Positions 34,445 through 42,999 of a stretch of DNA of 64,000 nt are shown here, piece by piece. The notes under the pieces were generated by a model. That model saw only the letters and a list, made by a program, of their open reading frames with translations. It was not told the DNA's origin and made no database searches. The position numbers and the translations under genes were made by a program. Each line of letters begins with the position of its first letter. Positions within the stretch are counted from its first letter, which is position 1. Source of the stretch: PUPG01 sp041686485 (GTDB lineage: Bacteria > Bacteroidota > Bacteroidia > Bacteroidales > UBA7960); NCBI GenBank assembly GCA_041686485.1, contig JAWLDT010000004.1, positions 1 through 64,000 of the forward strand. The letters run 5' to 3'.

Positions 34445-35668
34445 TTATTCGGTTCTAAGGCTATCCGCTGGATTGAGTTTCAGGGCCTTTATCGCCGGAT
34501 AAATCGACGAGAGAATGCCCGTGACAATCACCAGGAACGTTATTCTAATTAATGTGTCGATTCCTATATCAGGATAAATTATTGTGCTCCAGCCCATTGC
34601 CTGCAGTCCCTCAGCATACATCGACATGTCAATGCCTGTGGCTCCTGTAAGCCGGGTAATCGCCCATCCGATGAGGATTCCCGAAACTCCTCCTGTTAAA
34701 GAGAGGAGTACCGATTCAGTCATAATCATCAGGAATACCCTGCGACGATTCATTCCGATAGCCATGAGCATGCCCAGCTCTTTTACGCGTTCGAGGACTG
34801 CCATCAGCATGGTGTTGATAATTCCAAAACAAAGAGCCAGCAGAATGATGATGATAATGATGTATGTATACTGGTCCATCACCGAGCTTAAGTAGCTCAG
34901 GTCGGGACTCAGTTCTTTCCATGTAGCAACTTCTGTCTGCTGAAACATCTTTCTGAGTTTCCTTTGCACTGGTTGTACCTGGTCATTGTGTTTCAGATAC
35001 ACCGCTATTTCGTGGCCGATGCCTTGTTTCATGCCTGTAGCTTCGAGCAGGTCCTGGTATCTGACAAAAGCATGTAATCCATCGTAATTGGCATTATCCG
35101 TATCGTAAATGCCAGTGACCCTAAAACCGGCACTTGTAGGATTGCCATGAATATTGGTAAGGTTAATCACGATTCGCGAGCGCAGTTGAGCGTTGAGTTT
35201 TTCGGCCATCTTTTTGCCAAGTACCAGCGGCTTTACCCGGTCAGGAATATCTTCGAAGTAGCTTCCTTTGACTATATTTCCATGTATATCGGTTACTTTT
35301 TTCTCCTCTTCGGGGTGAATTCCCAGCACTTTGGCTCCTGAGGCCGTTCCGGCAGCCGAAATCATACAATCTACTTTCAATCGGTTGCTGGCACTCTTAA
35401 CTTCATTAAGACTTCTGATCTTTTCCAGCTTTTTATCTGCTGCCGGAATATAGAGCGCCAGTTTATCCTTTTGACGATAATCTTTATGATGAAGTTGCAT
35501 ATGAGAAGTTTCCGATTCAATCGCTGAATTGATCCGATGATCGGCCATTCCTTTCATAAAAGCGGTGGCAAACACACCGGCGAAAATTCCTAGCGTGATG
35601 GCAATGATCACCACCAGGCTCCTCAACTTGTTTCGCCATACATTCCGCCATGCTATTGGTATTATCAT
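34445..35668 (-). CDS. FtsX-family (LolC/E-like) ABC permease, distal
   Basis: 407 residues in the MacB/LolCE topology: TM1 at about 14-35 (KLRSLVVIIAITLGIFAGVFATAF), a large periplasmic domain (about 45-265), and three C-terminal TMs (about 270-400) with the FtsX domain motif KELGMLMAIGMNRRRVF. It and the neighbouring permease are similar in layout but not identical, so a heterodimer is likely. 11 bp after the other permease gene, 31 bp before the ATPase gene. ATG start. Confidence 0.92.
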   Translation of the reverse strand: MIIPIAWRNVWRNKLRSLVVIIAITLGIFAGVFATAFMKGMADHRINSAIESETSHMQLHHKDYRQKDKLALYIPAADKKLEKIRSLNEVKSASNRLKVDCMISAAGTASGAKVLGIHPEEEKKVTDIHGNIVKGSYFEDIPDRVKPLVLGKKMAEKLNAQLRSRIVINLTNIHGNPTSAGFRVTGIYDTDNANYDGLHAFVRYQDLLEATGMKQGIGHEIAVYLKHNDQVQPVQRKLRKMFQQTEVATWKELSPDLSYLSSVMDQYTYIIIIIILLALCFGIINTMLMAVLERVKELGMLMAIGMNRRRVFLMIMTESVLLSLTGGVSGILIGWAITRLTGATGIDMSMYAEGLQAMGWSTIIYPDIGIDTLIRITFLVIVTGILSSIYPAIKALKLNPADSLRTE

Positions 35669-35679
35669 GGTTTTGGTTT

Positions 35680-36900
35680 TTAAGCTCGTAATGCGTTAAT
35701 TTCTTTCATTCTGAAAATGGTCACCAATGGGTAGACGGAAACCACCAGCACCAGTATAAAAACTGTTATCGCCTGTTTCCAGAACACCTCTGGTGCCATT
35801 GAAAAAAACATATAAGGCTCCCATCCATACTGTGCCATGGCCTCGGCAGCCCCACCTGTCAGTGGTATGGGGTTGTGATGAAAATAGAGGTTTATTGGTA
35901 TGCTACCGGCTAATCCGGTAACCACCCCAAAAAGTCCGATAAATAGCGTTTCAGCAAAAATAACGGCCGCCAGGCGGAAGCGTTTCATCCCTAAGGCCAT
36001 CATCACACCCAGCTCCCGTCTTCTTTCGGCAATCATCATCATAATAGTACCGAGGATGCCGAAAAAGATGATCATGTACAGGATAGCCTTGAAAATCACG
36101 CTGCCGGCCCGGTCTGATTGAATCTGCTGATCCAGGGCAGGCTGCATATCTTTCCAGGTCATGACGGTATAATCATTGCCGGCTTTTTGGTCGATATCAC
36201 TGCTTATGGCTTCGAGTTTGTCACTGTCCTCAATCATCAGAACCAGTGAGGTCAGCAACCCCGGTGCTGTATAAAAACGCTGACATTCCTGAAGACTCAT
36301 GTAGATAAATGTTTTGTTGAGTTCGGGAGAAGGAAAATCGATAAGACCTTTAATCGGAAACAGACCGGCTGCTGTGGCATACCGGTAGCCTTGCCCGGTA
36401 AGGGTGATTGTGTCCCCAACACTGAGTCCCAGGTTTCGGGCCAGGAGTTTTCCTACCAGTACACCATTATCTCCCTTTTCCAAATACCTTCCTTCCGAGA
36501 TGTTGCTGAGAATATTGGTGACATCCTTCTCCTGTTCGGGAGCCATTCCAACAACTGTGGCTACTTTGGTGGCATTTTCATGCGACGCCAGGGCAAAGGA
36601 TTCCAAACGCGGGGTCACATGGGTAATTCGCGGATCGGTTTTGATTTCCTGTATCAGTGAATCGGGAGGAACGATATGATTATCCATTGTTTTCTCATCC
36701 CAGTAATCCGGATGTTGCAATTGTGCATAGCCGGTGTAAAACCTTACTATGTTTTCGATGTTGCTGCTGTAGGTTCCCTCCTGCATCGAACTCATCACTG
36801 CCGCAAATATTACCCCGAAGAAAATGGAGGCTGCGGTAATGATCGTCCGGCGCTTGTTACGCCAAAGGTTCCTCCAGGCGAATTTGATATACATCTTCAT
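35680..36900 (-). CDS. FtsX-family (LolC/E-like) ABC permease, proximal
   Basis: 406 residues with the same plan: TM1 at about 17-38 (RRTIITAASIFFGVIFAAVMSSM), a periplasmic MacB-PCD-like domain, and three C-terminal TMs with RRRELGVMMALGMKRFRL. Its periplasmic domain includes GQGYRYATAAGLFPIKGLIDFPSP. Paired with the next permease, it probably forms the membrane part of a LolCDE-like extractor. 16 bp downstream of the LolA-like gene. ATG start. Confidence 0.92.
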   Translation of the reverse strand: MKMYIKFAWRNLWRNKRRTIITAASIFFGVIFAAVMSSMQEGTYSSNIENIVRFYTGYAQLQHPDYWDEKTMDNHIVPPDSLIQEIKTDPRITHVTPRLESFALASHENATKVATVVGMAPEQEKDVTNILSNISEGRYLEKGDNGVLVGKLLARNLGLSVGDTITLTGQGYRYATAAGLFPIKGLIDFPSPELNKTFIYMSLQECQRFYTAPGLLTSLVLMIEDSDKLEAISSDIDQKAGNDYTVMTWKDMQPALDQQIQSDRAGSVIFKAILYMIIFFGILGTIMMMIAERRRELGVMMALGMKRFRLAAVIFAETLFIGLFGVVTGLAGSIPINLYFHHNPIPLTGGAAEAMAQYGWEPYMFFSMAPEVFWKQAITVFILVLVVSVYPLVTIFRMKEINALRA

Positions 36901-36916
36901 CGTTATTATGCTTTGA

Positions 36917-37693
36917 TTAACGGAGTCGCTTCATGTTTTGCTGGGAGAAAAAACTGGTTTCTATCGGAATATTGAAATCCATTTCAACGAACTTTAATAT
37001 CGTTTTATGGCCCTCCTTGTCCGCCGGGATTATCGTCATCTTCGTCGGCAACTTCCGGTTATCCAGCGTTTCAATTTCTGTGCCAATCATGGTTTGCACC
37101 AGGGTTCCGAACTCATCATAATAATCAGCTTTCAGCTGATAGTAATTCTCCCTGGTGATCCAGATGATAATTTCCCCCCAGACTACTGCTGCTTCGGGTT
37201 TCGGAGTGAGTTTTATCTTGTAGGCATCATAATCTTTGATTTTTTCATCGCCTATGAGTTCCTTGTTGTAATCTTTGACGATAGATGATTCTTTCATCAG
37301 ATCATCGTTGGTAAAATCTGATCCCATCCACGACTGCATCATCATACTGGGCGGGAGTTTTACCATTCGATCAATAGACGGAAGCCAATGCCACATCTCG
37401 TTTCCTCTTTTCAAAAATGCCTGGCCTTTTTCCTCAGCCGGGGCGGTGATATACACCATAAAATAGTCGTCGCCTTTCGACCAGTTTTTCATTTCAATGG
37501 TGCGCGACCAGTTGGGGCGGACAATCGTCATCCGCATTGTTCCTTTGCTGGATTCTCCTCTCATTTTTTGGTCGGCTTTATCGACGATTTCATTTACATC
37601 GACGTCTTCCTGTGCTTTTGAGGAGTAATTAAAGCCAATCAGACACCATGTGCTTAGCGCAATAGCCATTAAGGTATAGTTTACTTTTTTCAT
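36917..37693 (-). CDS. LolA-like outer-membrane lipoprotein-sorting protein
   Basis: 258 residues from the ATG at 37693, which gives a signal peptide (MKKVNYTLMAIALSTWCLIG); an ATG at 37702 adds three residues. The mature part is a LolA-like half-barrel (MRGESSKGTMRMTIVRPNWSR near 45-65; YFMVYITAPAEEKGQAFLKRGNEMWHW near 78-104) of the family annotated outer membrane lipoprotein-sorting protein. It should carry lipid or lipoprotein between the ABC permeases and the outer-membrane partner. First intact gene of the cluster. Confidence 0.88.
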   Translation of the reverse strand: MKKVNYTLMAIALSTWCLIGFNYSSKAQEDVDVNEIVDKADQKMRGESSKGTMRMTIVRPNWSRTIEMKNWSKGDDYFMVYITAPAEEKGQAFLKRGNEMWHWLPSIDRMVKLPPSMMMQSWMGSDFTNDDLMKESSIVKDYNKELIGDEKIKDYDAYKIKLTPKPEAAVVWGEIIIWITRENYYQLKADYYDEFGTLVQTMIGTEIETLDNRKLPTKMTIIPADKEGHKTILKFVEMDFNIPIETSFFSQQNMKRLR

Positions 37694-37705
37694 TGGGCAC
37701 ATTTA

Positions 37706-38002
37706 TTAATTGGTTCCAAACATATGTTGTACTACTAAGTTTTCTACCCCGTCAAGAGGAAAATTCCCGGGATCAATCACATAATTCAGGGATATCCCGT
37801 CAGGGATAGCTCCCAGGTATCTTGTCCAGACTTCAGGTTTTTCATATCCTTCCCGGTTGAAAAACTCATTGGTCCGTTCAATCATGGGATGAATAATATC
37901 CATAAACTTTTCTTCGGTTTGCTTCATCACCTTGGGTTGAAAAGCCAGCATGAAGTAGAGTTTCCGGAATTCAGGGTTTTCGGACTCATTATAAATAGTT
38001 GG
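37706..38002 (-). pseudogene. TetR/AcrR-family regulator remnant (C-terminal part only)
   Basis: The open frame reads PTIYNESENPEFRKLYFMLAFQ and on to the stop, about 99 codons, matching the C-terminal ligand-binding end of TetR-family proteins. The N-terminal HTH is gone: an in-frame TAA lies at 38003-38005 and no HTH-coding sequence is present in 38003-38360. The first ATG in frame is at 37951. It ends 12 bp before the LolA-like gene, where such regulators usually sit first in the operon. Hence the cluster has probably lost its own repressor. An assembly error at this point is possible but no gap is marked. Confidence 0.7.
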
Positions 38003-38019
38003 TTAAACGGTTGGTCAAA
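37998..38019. promoter_or_regulatory. Operator-like direct repeat upstream of the LolA/ABC cluster
   Basis: GTTGGTTAAA (37998-38007) and GTTGGTCAAA (38010-38019) are nearly identical decamers 12 bp apart, just upstream of the truncated regulator frame. They resemble an autoregulatory operator left in place after the regulator's HTH region was lost. Confidence 0.4.
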
Positions 38020-38360
38020 AATAGATTGATTTGAAACGCAACGCAAGGGAAAATGGAAAATTATATTTTGCTCTCAGCGCTGAAGCTTTACTGGCATGAG
38101 TTTTTTTACTTCTGTAAGAGGAACTTCGGACGTATGAACAAAACATTAAAATTCATTTCATATAAGACAGGACATGCCAGTCGGGCTGCATCGCTATAGA
38201 GACAGGATGTGGCTTATGGTTAATCAGAAAAAGAACAAGTTTGTAAACGCTAAAAAGAAAGATCGATTTCTTAGGCTTCATGTTCGGGTGTGACGAAGGC
38301 ATATTCAACAAAGGTTATAGCTGAATGCCGCGGGCAAATGGCGGTGCGCAGCACCAGCTG
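38020..38360. other. Intergenic region, nothing recognised
   Basis: Between the regulator remnant and nrdJ. No gene, RNA, repeat or clear terminator found, and no sequence resembling a TetR HTH. Confidence 0.5.
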
Positions 38361-41009
38361 CTATCCGCACTTGCTGTCCCCGCAATAGGTGCATATCAGG
38401 CAACCTTCCTGGTATACCACTGTATCCGTTTGATTACAGTTATAGCATATCCGGCCAACCGCTTTTGTCCCGTCAGGGATGAATCGCTTCAGGGCACGAA
38501 CAACACCATTTTTCCAGGTATGCAGCCTGTCTGTATTCAGGCTTAGATCTTCTATCACATCCACGACCGAGGGAAGGGGCATGCCATGCCGCAGGATGCC
38601 TGATATCAGCTTGGCATAGTTCCAATATTCTTTGTGAAAAGAGCGGGACAGCCCTTCGATGGTTACACGGTAGCCATCATTGTCAAGGAACTGAAAGTCA
38701 TATCGTTTTTCACCGTTTGGTGTGCGGTTTTTGATCACCCAGCCTTTTTCTACATTGGTTGGGAGGTAGAAGCCTTCTGCCTTGCCGGTAAAGATCTCAT
38801 AGGGCCTGTCGTACAACAAACCAACAACGGCCACCCATTTTTCAGATTCATTATTGAAGCGTACGATCTCTGCATCCAGGATTTTAGGTCGTTTCGGTGC
38901 TTCGGTTTCCGCGAATTTGAGTTCTTTCTCATTGTCTTTGACAAGTACCCCGGAACGTGAGCCGTCGCGGTAAACGGTTACACCTTTGCAGCCACTTTTC
39001 CAGCCGGTCTGGTATATTTCGCCAACGAGTTCTTCGGATACATCACCCGGCACGTTTACCGTGACACTGATAGAGTGGTCAACCCATTTTTGGACATTTC
39101 CCTGCATGGTGACTTTGGCCACCCAGTCCACGTCATTGGCAGTGGCTTTATAGTAGGGTGAGCGCCTGATAATGTTTTGCAGGGCTTTTTCATCCAGTTT
39201 TTTCACTTCATCCAGATCGTAATCGTTGATCTCGAGCCAGTCAATGAATTTTTGGTGAAAAACATGGTATTCTTCCCAATGGTCACCAACTTCATCCACA
39301 AAGTCAACTTTGGCATTGTTATCACTGGGGTTTACTTTGCGGCGTCTCTTATAAGCTACCATAAATACCGGTTCGATGCCCGAGGTTGTCTGTGTAAGGA
39401 TGGAGACGCTGCCAGTGGGTGCTATGGTTAGCAGGGCCACATTGCGCCGGCCATGCGTTTGCATGTCCCCGGAGAGCTCCGGGTCAGCTTCTTTGAGGCG
39501 CTCTATAAAAGGATTGCCTGATTCTTTGAGGCTATCATAAACGGGGAAGGGGCCTCTGTCTGCAGCAAGTTTTACAGAAGAACGATACGCTTCTATGGCC
39601 AGTGTTTTATGTATGTTGGTGGAAAAGTCATTGGCCTCCTGCGTTCCGTAACGATAGCCCAATGCTGCCAGCATATCTCCTTCAGCCGTAATGCCGATGC
39701 CGGTCCGGCGGCCTTCCACACATTTGTCACGTATTTTCTTCCAGAGGGTATATTCCACCCGTTTCACCTCGTCGTTTTCAGGGTCGTTGTCAATTTTATT
39801 CAGGATATTGTCGATTTTTTCCAGCTCCAGGTCAATGATGTCATCCATGATCCGTTGTGTATAAGCGACATGTTCTTTAAACAGATCAAAATCAAAGTTT
39901 GCTTTTTCCGTAAAGGGATGTTTTACATAGCCAAAGAGGTTGATGGCAATCAGCCGGCAGCTGTCATAGGGGCATAGTGGTATTTCCCCGCATGGGTTGG
40001 TTGACACGGTTTGGAATCCCAGGTCGGCATAGCTGTCTGGCACCGATTCATTAACAACCGTATCCCAGAAAAGTATTCCGGGTTCGGCTGACTTCCAGGC
40101 ATTGTGAATAATCTTGTTCCAGAGCTCCCGGGCGTCGATTTTTTTTACATACTTCGGGTTCTCTGAATCGACGGGGTATTGCTGTACAAACTCTTTGCCT
40201 TCCTCCACAGCCTGCATAAACTCGTCTGTAATTTTTACCGATACATTGGCGCCCGTAACTTTGCCCTGTTCAAGCTTAGCATCAATAAAGTTTTCCGCGT
40301 CGGGATGTTTGATGGAGACCGTCAGCATCAGTGCACCCCTTCGGCCGTCCTGGGCAACCTCTCTGGTGGAATTGGAGTACCGTTCCATAAAAGGCACCAG
40401 TCCCGTTGAAGTCAGGGCGCTGTTTTTTACCGGACTGCCCTGGGGCCGAATGTGTGAGAGGTCATGTCCGACCCCGCCACGCCTTTTCATAAGCTGCACC
40501 TGCTCTTCATCCACTTTCATGATACCGCCGTATGAATCGGCAGTGCCTTCATTGCCGATCACAAAACAGTTCGAGAGGGACCCGATCTGGAACGGATTGC
40601 CAATTCCGGCCATCGGGCTTCCCTGGGGCACAATGTAACGGAAATCCTTCAACAATCGATAGAGGGTATCTTCCGAAACCGGATTGGGGTACTTTAGCTC
40701 AATGCGGTGCAGTTCCCTGGCAAGACGCCGGTGCATATCATCTGGCGTGCGCTCATAAATGTTGCCTTCAGAGTCTTTCAGGGCGTATTTGTTTACCCAG
40801 ACGCTGGCCGCAAGCTGGTCTCCGCCAAAATAATCGACAGACTGCTTCAAGACTTCCTCATAGTCGTATTTTGTATAAGATGATCCGACCACATCCCCGG
40901 TAGTTTTTTCTGCTTCCGGACTTTCCCGTTTGTCCAGAACCTGATCGTAGAGGTTTTTTGTTTCCTTTTCCTTTTGTTGTTTATCGCTGAATGTGGTGTT
41001 ACTGCCCAT
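38361..41009 (-). CDS. nrdJ: Adenosylcobalamin-dependent (class II) ribonucleotide reductase
   Basis: Reduces ribonucleotides to deoxyribonucleotides without oxygen, using coenzyme B12. 882 residues, full length. Seen in order: SVWVNKYALKDSEGNIYE near 64-81, GGIMKVDEEQVQLMKRRGGVGHDLS (about 159-183), NPCGEIPLC with an active-site Cys, the barrel with APTGSVSILTQTTSGIEPVF, GNVQKWVDHSISVTVNVP, and a C-terminal Cys pair tail CYNC...CLICTYCGDSKCG for re-reduction/zinc binding. No cobalamin riboswitch is seen in 41010-41288. ATG start; transcribed alone. Confidence 0.95.
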   Translation of the reverse strand: MGSNTTFSDKQQKEKETKNLYDQVLDKRESPEAEKTTGDVVGSSYTKYDYEEVLKQSVDYFGGDQLAASVWVNKYALKDSEGNIYERTPDDMHRRLARELHRIELKYPNPVSEDTLYRLLKDFRYIVPQGSPMAGIGNPFQIGSLSNCFVIGNEGTADSYGGIMKVDEEQVQLMKRRGGVGHDLSHIRPQGSPVKNSALTSTGLVPFMERYSNSTREVAQDGRRGALMLTVSIKHPDAENFIDAKLEQGKVTGANVSVKITDEFMQAVEEGKEFVQQYPVDSENPKYVKKIDARELWNKIIHNAWKSAEPGILFWDTVVNESVPDSYADLGFQTVSTNPCGEIPLCPYDSCRLIAINLFGYVKHPFTEKANFDFDLFKEHVAYTQRIMDDIIDLELEKIDNILNKIDNDPENDEVKRVEYTLWKKIRDKCVEGRRTGIGITAEGDMLAALGYRYGTQEANDFSTNIHKTLAIEAYRSSVKLAADRGPFPVYDSLKESGNPFIERLKEADPELSGDMQTHGRRNVALLTIAPTGSVSILTQTTSGIEPVFMVAYKRRRKVNPSDNNAKVDFVDEVGDHWEEYHVFHQKFIDWLEINDYDLDEVKKLDEKALQNIIRRSPYYKATANDVDWVAKVTMQGNVQKWVDHSISVTVNVPGDVSEELVGEIYQTGWKSGCKGVTVYRDGSRSGVLVKDNEKELKFAETEAPKRPKILDAEIVRFNNESEKWVAVVGLLYDRPYEIFTGKAEGFYLPTNVEKGWVIKNRTPNGEKRYDFQFLDNDGYRVTIEGLSRSFHKEYWNYAKLISGILRHGMPLPSVVDVIEDLSLNTDRLHTWKNGVVRALKRFIPDGTKAVGRICYNCNQTDTVVYQEGCLICTYCGDSKCG

Positions 41010-41288
41010 ATTGTTGGTTTTTTAAGTCGTTAACCTGGTAGCGCATAGCGCTTTAATTCAATAAAGAAATCTGTGTAAAATAAACTAAGTGTAGTCTGTC
41101 TAACGAAGTTAAAAAACAAATCGAATAGGTGAGTATGGATATTATTAACAAAAAGGCAAAGATATTAACAGTTGAGGGCTAACTGGTTGATAAAAAACAA
41201 CATAGCTTTACATGTTAAACCTTTTCGTGGGTTTATAGATGTAAGTTGAACATTATGAATGCAATGAATGGTATTTTGTAAAATATTT
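41010..41288. other. Spacer between prfB and nrdJ
   Basis: 279 bp with no gene. I looked for a cobalamin riboswitch or NrdR boxes for nrdJ and saw neither. AT-rich, and no exact TAnnTTTG box on the minus strand. Confidence 0.5.
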
Positions 41289-42372
41289 TCAGGAAAATGC
41301 GATCAGGTATGCTCTGATAAACGCATTAATTTCGCCGTCCATTACATTTTGTACGTTGGAAGTTTCTACACCGGTTCGAAGGTCTTTCACCATTTTATAG
41401 GGATGAAAAACATAGCTTCTGATTTGCGAGCCCCATTCAATTTTCTTTTTGCTGTCTTCGAGGGCATCAATTTTTTCTTTCTTTTTTCGAAGCTCAATTT
41501 CGTATAGCTGGGACTTTAGCATGGTAAGCGCTTTTTCCTTGTTCTGACCTTGTGAGCGTGTTTCCTGACATTCAACGACCAGGCCTGATGGGGCGTGTTT
41601 TACCCGGACGGCACTTTCTACTTTGTTGACATTTTGTCCGCCCGGTCCGCTTGAGCGGAACGTGTCCCAGCTAAGGTCCGCAGGATTGATCTCAATATGG
41701 ATATTTTCATCTACCAGGGGAAAGGCGTATACAGAAGCAAAGGAGGTATGCCGCTTGTGGTTGGCGTCGAAGGGTGACAATCTCACCAGCCGGTGAACGC
41801 CGCTTTCTCCTTTCAGATAGCCGTAAGCATGCTCGCCATCAAACTCAATGGATGCACTTTTAATACCTGCCCCGTCTCCTTCCTGGATGTCCAGAATACT
41901 TGATTTGAAGTCGTTGCGCTCTCCCCATCGCAGATACATTCGCATGAGCATTTCCGCCCAGTCCTGGCTTTCTGTGCCGCCTGCACCGGAGTTGATGGTT
42001 ACAATGGCGCTCAGGTGATCCTCCTCATTCTGAAGCATTTTTTTGAATTCCAGATCCTCTATCTGCTCCCTGGTTTCTTCATACAAATTGTCCAACTCTT
42101 CCAGGGAACCTTCTCCTTCCTGGTAGAATTCATGCAGTACCTTCAGGTCTTCCAGTTTTTGTTTGGCCTCATCAAAAGCGTCAACCCATTTTTTGAGGCT
42201 GGCTATCTGTTTTAGTTGTTTTTCGGCTTCTTGTGGAACCTCCCAGAAATCAGGGGCTTCCGACATTCTTTGCATTTCATGCACCCTTTCCCTTTTTCCA
42301 TCGATGTCAAAGAAACCTCCTTAAGGCGTCCAGCCTCTGATCAAGATCTTGAATGTTACCTGTAAATGTCAT
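41289..42372 (-). CDS. prfB: Peptide chain release factor 2 with programmed +1 frameshift
   Basis: Recognises UGA and UAA stops. Full product about 360 residues: 21 codons from the ATG at 42372, then a +1 shift at CTT-TGA-C (TGA at 42307-42309) into the main frame. The shift site is classic: an internal Shine-Dalgarno-like AGGAGG at 42316-42321, TTT, CTT, TGA C. The SPF codon-recognition tripeptide is in RLSPFDANHK and the GGQ in SSGPGGQNVNKVES. UGA read-through versus shift lets RF2 control its own amount. recX lies upstream. Confidence 0.95.
42306..42321 (-). promoter_or_regulatory. RF2 autoregulatory frameshift site
   Basis: On the minus strand: AGGAGG TTT CTT TGA C. AGGAGG pairs with the 16S anti-Shine-Dalgarno three nucleotides before the CTT slip codon; peptidyl-tRNA-Leu slips +1 from CUU to UUU when UGA is decoded slowly by RF2. 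Confidence 0.95.
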
Positions 42373-42434
42373 GGATTAAATGTTAAAGTTATCTTTTCAG
42401 TTATCAACAATGATGCGCTGTTGATTCTTTGGTT

Positions 42435-42911
42435 TTAGTCACTTGGATTGTCTATGGCCTGCCACACCAGGTGAGGCTCAAAACCTTTTTGTATGCAGTA
42501 TGCTGCGGTTTTGTCCCTGATGTTGGCTTTTCCTTTTTCCTGCAGCTCCCGCTTTTTTTTGTTTACCAGCTCGCTGAGAATATCCAGGTACTCCTGCCGG
42601 TCGATTTCCGAAACGGCGTGCCTGATCATTTCTTCCGGGATATCATAAGCTTTCAGGGCTGCCCTGATCTTTACGGCTCCCCAAAGGTTGTTGTGCAGTT
42701 TGCCCCTGACGAACAACCGGGCAAAACGCTGATTGTCAATGAATCCTTCCTGTTGTAACTGTTCAATGATGTCGGCGGTCTGCTCACTGCTTGCGCCCTC
42801 CGTGGCAAGTTTCCTTTCAACCTCCCGGGTGCAGCGTTCCCGATAGGCACAAAACCGCCTGGCTTTTTTGTCCAGATGAGCAACTGTGTTGTTGTTATTC
42901 TGCCCCGCCAT
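42435..42911 (-). CDS. recX: RecX family regulator of RecA
   Basis: 158 residues of short basic helical repeats, the RecX three-helix-repeat pattern: ARRFCAYRERCTREVERKL near 17-35, QEGFIDNQRFARLFVRGKL near 54-72, KIRAALKAYDIPEEMIRHA near 79-97, and a final YCIQKGFEPHLVWQAI. RecX binds within the RecA filament and inhibits it. It lies 62 bp upstream of prfB and 88 bp downstream of rng, with a strong rng terminator between them. ATG start. recA is not in the window. Confidence 0.85.
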   Translation of the reverse strand: MAGQNNNNTVAHLDKKARRFCAYRERCTREVERKLATEGASSEQTADIIEQLQQEGFIDNQRFARLFVRGKLHNNLWGAVKIRAALKAYDIPEEMIRHAVSEIDRQEYLDILSELVNKKKRELQEKGKANIRDKTAAYCIQKGFEPHLVWQAIDNPSD

Positions 42912-42944
42912 GTGTAGGTATTGTCGTCCACTATAGTCAAAAAC

Positions 42945-42989
42945 AGGTAAAATACAGCAGACCGGTACCTGAGTACTGGTCTGCTGTAT
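42945..42989 (-). terminator. Intrinsic terminator after rng
   Basis: A 17-bp stem (42952-42968 with 42973-42989, one G-T pair) around a 4-nt loop CTGA, followed on the minus strand by TTTTACC. It lies between rng and recX and should end the rng transcript. The near-perfect symmetry means it could also be a binding site. Confidence 0.75.
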
Positions 42990-42999
42990 CTGTCAAAAG

